Assembly: GCA_903825065.1 (NCBI GenBank) | Contig: CAIJZG010000115.1 | Coordinates: 1-8,936 of the forward strand | Reading direction: 5' to 3' | Source: an uncultured Bacteroidota bacterium | GTDB taxonomy: Bacteria > Bacteroidota > Bacteroidia > Chitinophagales > Chitinophagaceae | DNA: 8,936 nt | Shown: positions 7,748 to 8,936 of the stretch, one piece after another | Layout of the letters: the number at the start of each line of letters is the position of its first letter | Position numbering within the stretch: the first letter of the stretch is position 1 | Notes under the pieces: model-generated | What the model was told of the DNA's origin: nothing | Seen by the model: only the letters and a program-made list of their open reading frames with translations | The model's database searches: none | Position numbers and translations under genes: made by a program

Positions 7748-8038
7748 TTACCCAGACTTACGTTTGGTTTTTACTTCTGCAACAAATTCTTTTGCGGGCT
7801 TAAAAGCAGGAATAAAATGCTCTGGAATTTCAACAGCGATGTTTTTCTTAATATTTCGTCCAATTTTAGCAGCTCTTTTTTTTGTTATAAAGCTTCCAAA
7901 ACCTCGGATATAGATATTTTGACCATTTGATAGACTTTCTTTCACCTCTTTAAACATTGTTTCAAGGGTTACTAAAACATCTACTTTTGGGATACCTGTT
8001 TTATCTGAAATCTGATTGATTAGATCTGATTTTCTCAT
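7748..8038 (-). CDS. HU/IHF-family DNA-binding protein
   Basis: A 96-residue nucleoid-associated protein that is expected to dimerise and bend DNA. MRKSDLINQISDKTGIPKVD forms the N-terminal helix pair, GQNIYIRGFGSFITKKRAAKIGR holds the conserved GFGSF turn and the start of the DNA-binding beta-arm, and EIPEHFIPAFKPAKEF is the returning strand and C-terminal helix. At the arm tip the usual RNPxTG is replaced by RNIKKN, so Ile63 sits where the DNA-intercalating proline normally is. A basic tail (KTKRKSG) ends the protein. The frame stays open upstream to an ATG at 8212, but the extra 58 residues resemble no HU extension and would overlap the promoter candidate, so the ATG at 8038 is chosen. It is the first gene of a unit with the TPR gene and is divergent from mutY. 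Confidence 0.95.
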   Translation of the reverse strand: MRKSDLINQISDKTGIPKVDVLVTLETMFKEVKESLSNGQNIYIRGFGSFITKKRAAKIGRNIKKNIAVEIPEHFIPAFKPAKEFVAEVKTKRKSG

Positions 8039-8067
8039 ATGGTTGACATTTTGTGGGTGTGTAATAC

Positions 8068-8098
8068 CAAAATACGATAAAAAAATCCGTTTGTGCAA
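8068..8098 (-). promoter_or_regulatory. Candidate Bacteroidota-type promoter for the HU-TPR unit
   Basis: On the minus strand, TTG (8098-8096) is followed after 21 nt by TATTTTG (8074-8068), close to the Bacteroidota TTTG / N19-21 / TAnnTTTG pattern with one mismatch in the -7 box. Transcription would start near 8061, leaving a leader of roughly 23 nt before the HU start codon. The spacing is good and the -33 box is short. I found no comparable match for mutY on the other strand. Confidence 0.4.
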
Positions 8099-8221
8099 GT
8101 AAGATAGCTTAAATATTAAAGGTGTTACTAATTGATTGATAAATGGTTTAACCCCGATTAGGGAAAGGCAAACAAGATATTCTCCAGAAATCTTTCCCAT
8201 GTTTAGAAACAAATTCTTTTA

Positions 8222-8936
8222 ATGACTATTTTCAGTCACATGGATCATGTTTTTACCAGCCTTTTGATGAATTGGCATTATAACGAAAATGTCAGGCAAA
8301 TGCCTTGGAAAGGAATCAAAGATCCCTACAAAATATGGCTAAGTGAAATTATACTCCAACAAACCAGGGTAGAACAAGGATGGGTTTATTACGAAAAATT
8401 TATAAAAACTTATCCTTCCATAGCCCATTTAGCCAAGGCAAAAGATGAAGATGCATTTAAGCTTTGGGAAGGACTGGGGTATTATAACCGCTGCAAAAAT
8501 TTATTAGCAACAGCAAGGAAAATTGTATCTGAATTTCATGGTGAATTTCCGAAATCTTATGAAACACTTTTAACGCTTAAAGGGATTGGTCCGTATACAG
8601 CCGCCGCAATTGCTTCATTTGCATTTGAATTACCTTATGCAGTAGTGGATGGAAATGTGTATCGTGTTTTATCCAGATATTTTGGCTCACAAATTCCCAT
8701 TGATAGCACCGCAGGGAAGCAACATTTTCAACAACAAGCAACGCAATTATTATTTAAATCAGATCCTGCAGCGTTTAATCAAGCAATCATGGATTTTGGT
8801 GCTACAGTGTGTAAACCATTTACTCCTGATTGCATAGAATGCCCCCTGCATAGGCATTGTAAGGCGTTTAAAGATGTTACAGTAAATCAATTACCCGTAA
8901 AAGAAAAGCGACTTACAAAAAAGAAAAGGAACTTCC
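8222..8936 (+). CDS. mutY: A/G-specific adenine glycosylase MutY (3' truncated by window edge)
   Basis: A base-excision repair enzyme that removes adenine mispaired with 8-oxoguanine. The frame is open from ATG 8222 to the window end; 238 residues are visible. They cover the whole catalytic domain: IWLSEIILQQTRVEQG with Glu42, the expected proton donor; the helix-hairpin-helix LKGIGPYTAAAIASFAFE (119-136); and VVDGNVYRVLSR with catalytic Asp143. The four iron-sulfur cysteines are Cys197, Cys204, Cys207 and Cys213 in the exact C-x6-C-x2-C-x5-C spacing. The C-terminal NUDIX-like domain that recognises 8-oxoguanine begins after about residue 225 and lies mostly outside the window. Met1 (8222), Met7 (8240) and Met16 are all possible starts; homologues usually begin a few residues before the LLMNWHY-type helix, so 8240 is a real alternative. 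It is divergent from the HU-like gene, with 183 nt between the start codons. Confidence 0.95.
   Translation, partial: MTIFSHMDHVFTSLLMNWHYNENVRQMPWKGIKDPYKIWLSEIILQQTRVEQGWVYYEKFIKTYPSIAHLAKAKDEDAFKLWEGLGYYNRCKNLLATARKIVSEFHGEFPKSYETLLTLKGIGPYTAAAIASFAFELPYAVVDGNVYRVLSRYFGSQIPIDSTAGKQHFQQQATQLLFKSDPAAFNQAIMDFGATVCKPFTPDCIECPLHRHCKAFKDVTVNQLPVKEKRLTKKKRNF

Noticed and set aside
8161..8198. Inverted repeat GGGAAAG (8161-8167) / CTTTCCC (8192-8198) between the HU-like gene and mutY.
   Set aside because: Seven-base arms with a 24-nt gap are expected by chance in AT-rich intergenic DNA, and nothing else supports an operator.
8039..8212. In-frame upstream extension of the HU-like gene to an ATG at 8212 (58 extra residues).
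   Set aside because: The extra residues resemble no HU/IHF N-terminus, the normal family start MRKSDL falls exactly at 8038, and the extension would cover the divergent promoter region.

Overview
The window looks like a chromosomal piece of a Bacteroidota bacterium, most likely of the Chitinophagaceae/Sphingobacteriales type. The base composition is AT-rich and a SusC/SusD pair is present. Start codons lack clear Shine-Dalgarno sequences, and one promoter candidate resembles the Bacteroidota TTG / TAnnTTTG pattern. The HU, RNase E/G and 31-residue basic protein sequences also have a Bacteroidota character. This placement rests on recognising sequences, not on a search.

Left part (1-4886, + strand): the 3' end of a susC-like TonB-dependent outer-membrane transporter gene is followed after 25 nt by a complete susD-like lipoprotein gene. 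Together they would form one outer-membrane nutrient importer, with a SusC barrel and a SusD surface lid. The start of susC lies outside the window. No polysaccharide-degrading enzyme, sensor or sigma factor is visible, so the substrate cannot be named. susD is the last gene of its transcription unit.

Junction (4887-4999): susD and the next gene converge on two abutting perfect inverted repeats. The second has an A7/T7 tract in its stem and looks like a bidirectional terminator.

Right part (5000-8038, - strand): reading in the direction of transcription, the order is an HU/IHF-like DNA-binding protein, a membrane-anchored TPR protein 19 nt later, a 31-residue Lys/Arg-rich AURKAIP1/COX24 (mS38)-like protein 35 nt later, a hairpin terminator, and then an RNase E/G family ribonuclease with a non-ATG start. 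Divergently from the HU gene, mutY (A/G-specific adenine glycosylase) starts at 8222 and runs off the right edge. This is a housekeeping cluster: nucleoid architecture, base-excision repair, RNA processing and a probable ribosome-associated peptide.

I saw no tRNA, rRNA, CRISPR array, insertion sequence or phage gene, and no stretch over 300 bases lacks a gene. I found no convincing novel system. The points most worth a second look are the 31-residue gene, the abutting palindromes at 4893-4974, the HU variant lacking the usual arm-tip proline, and the leader palindrome ahead of the ribonuclease gene.
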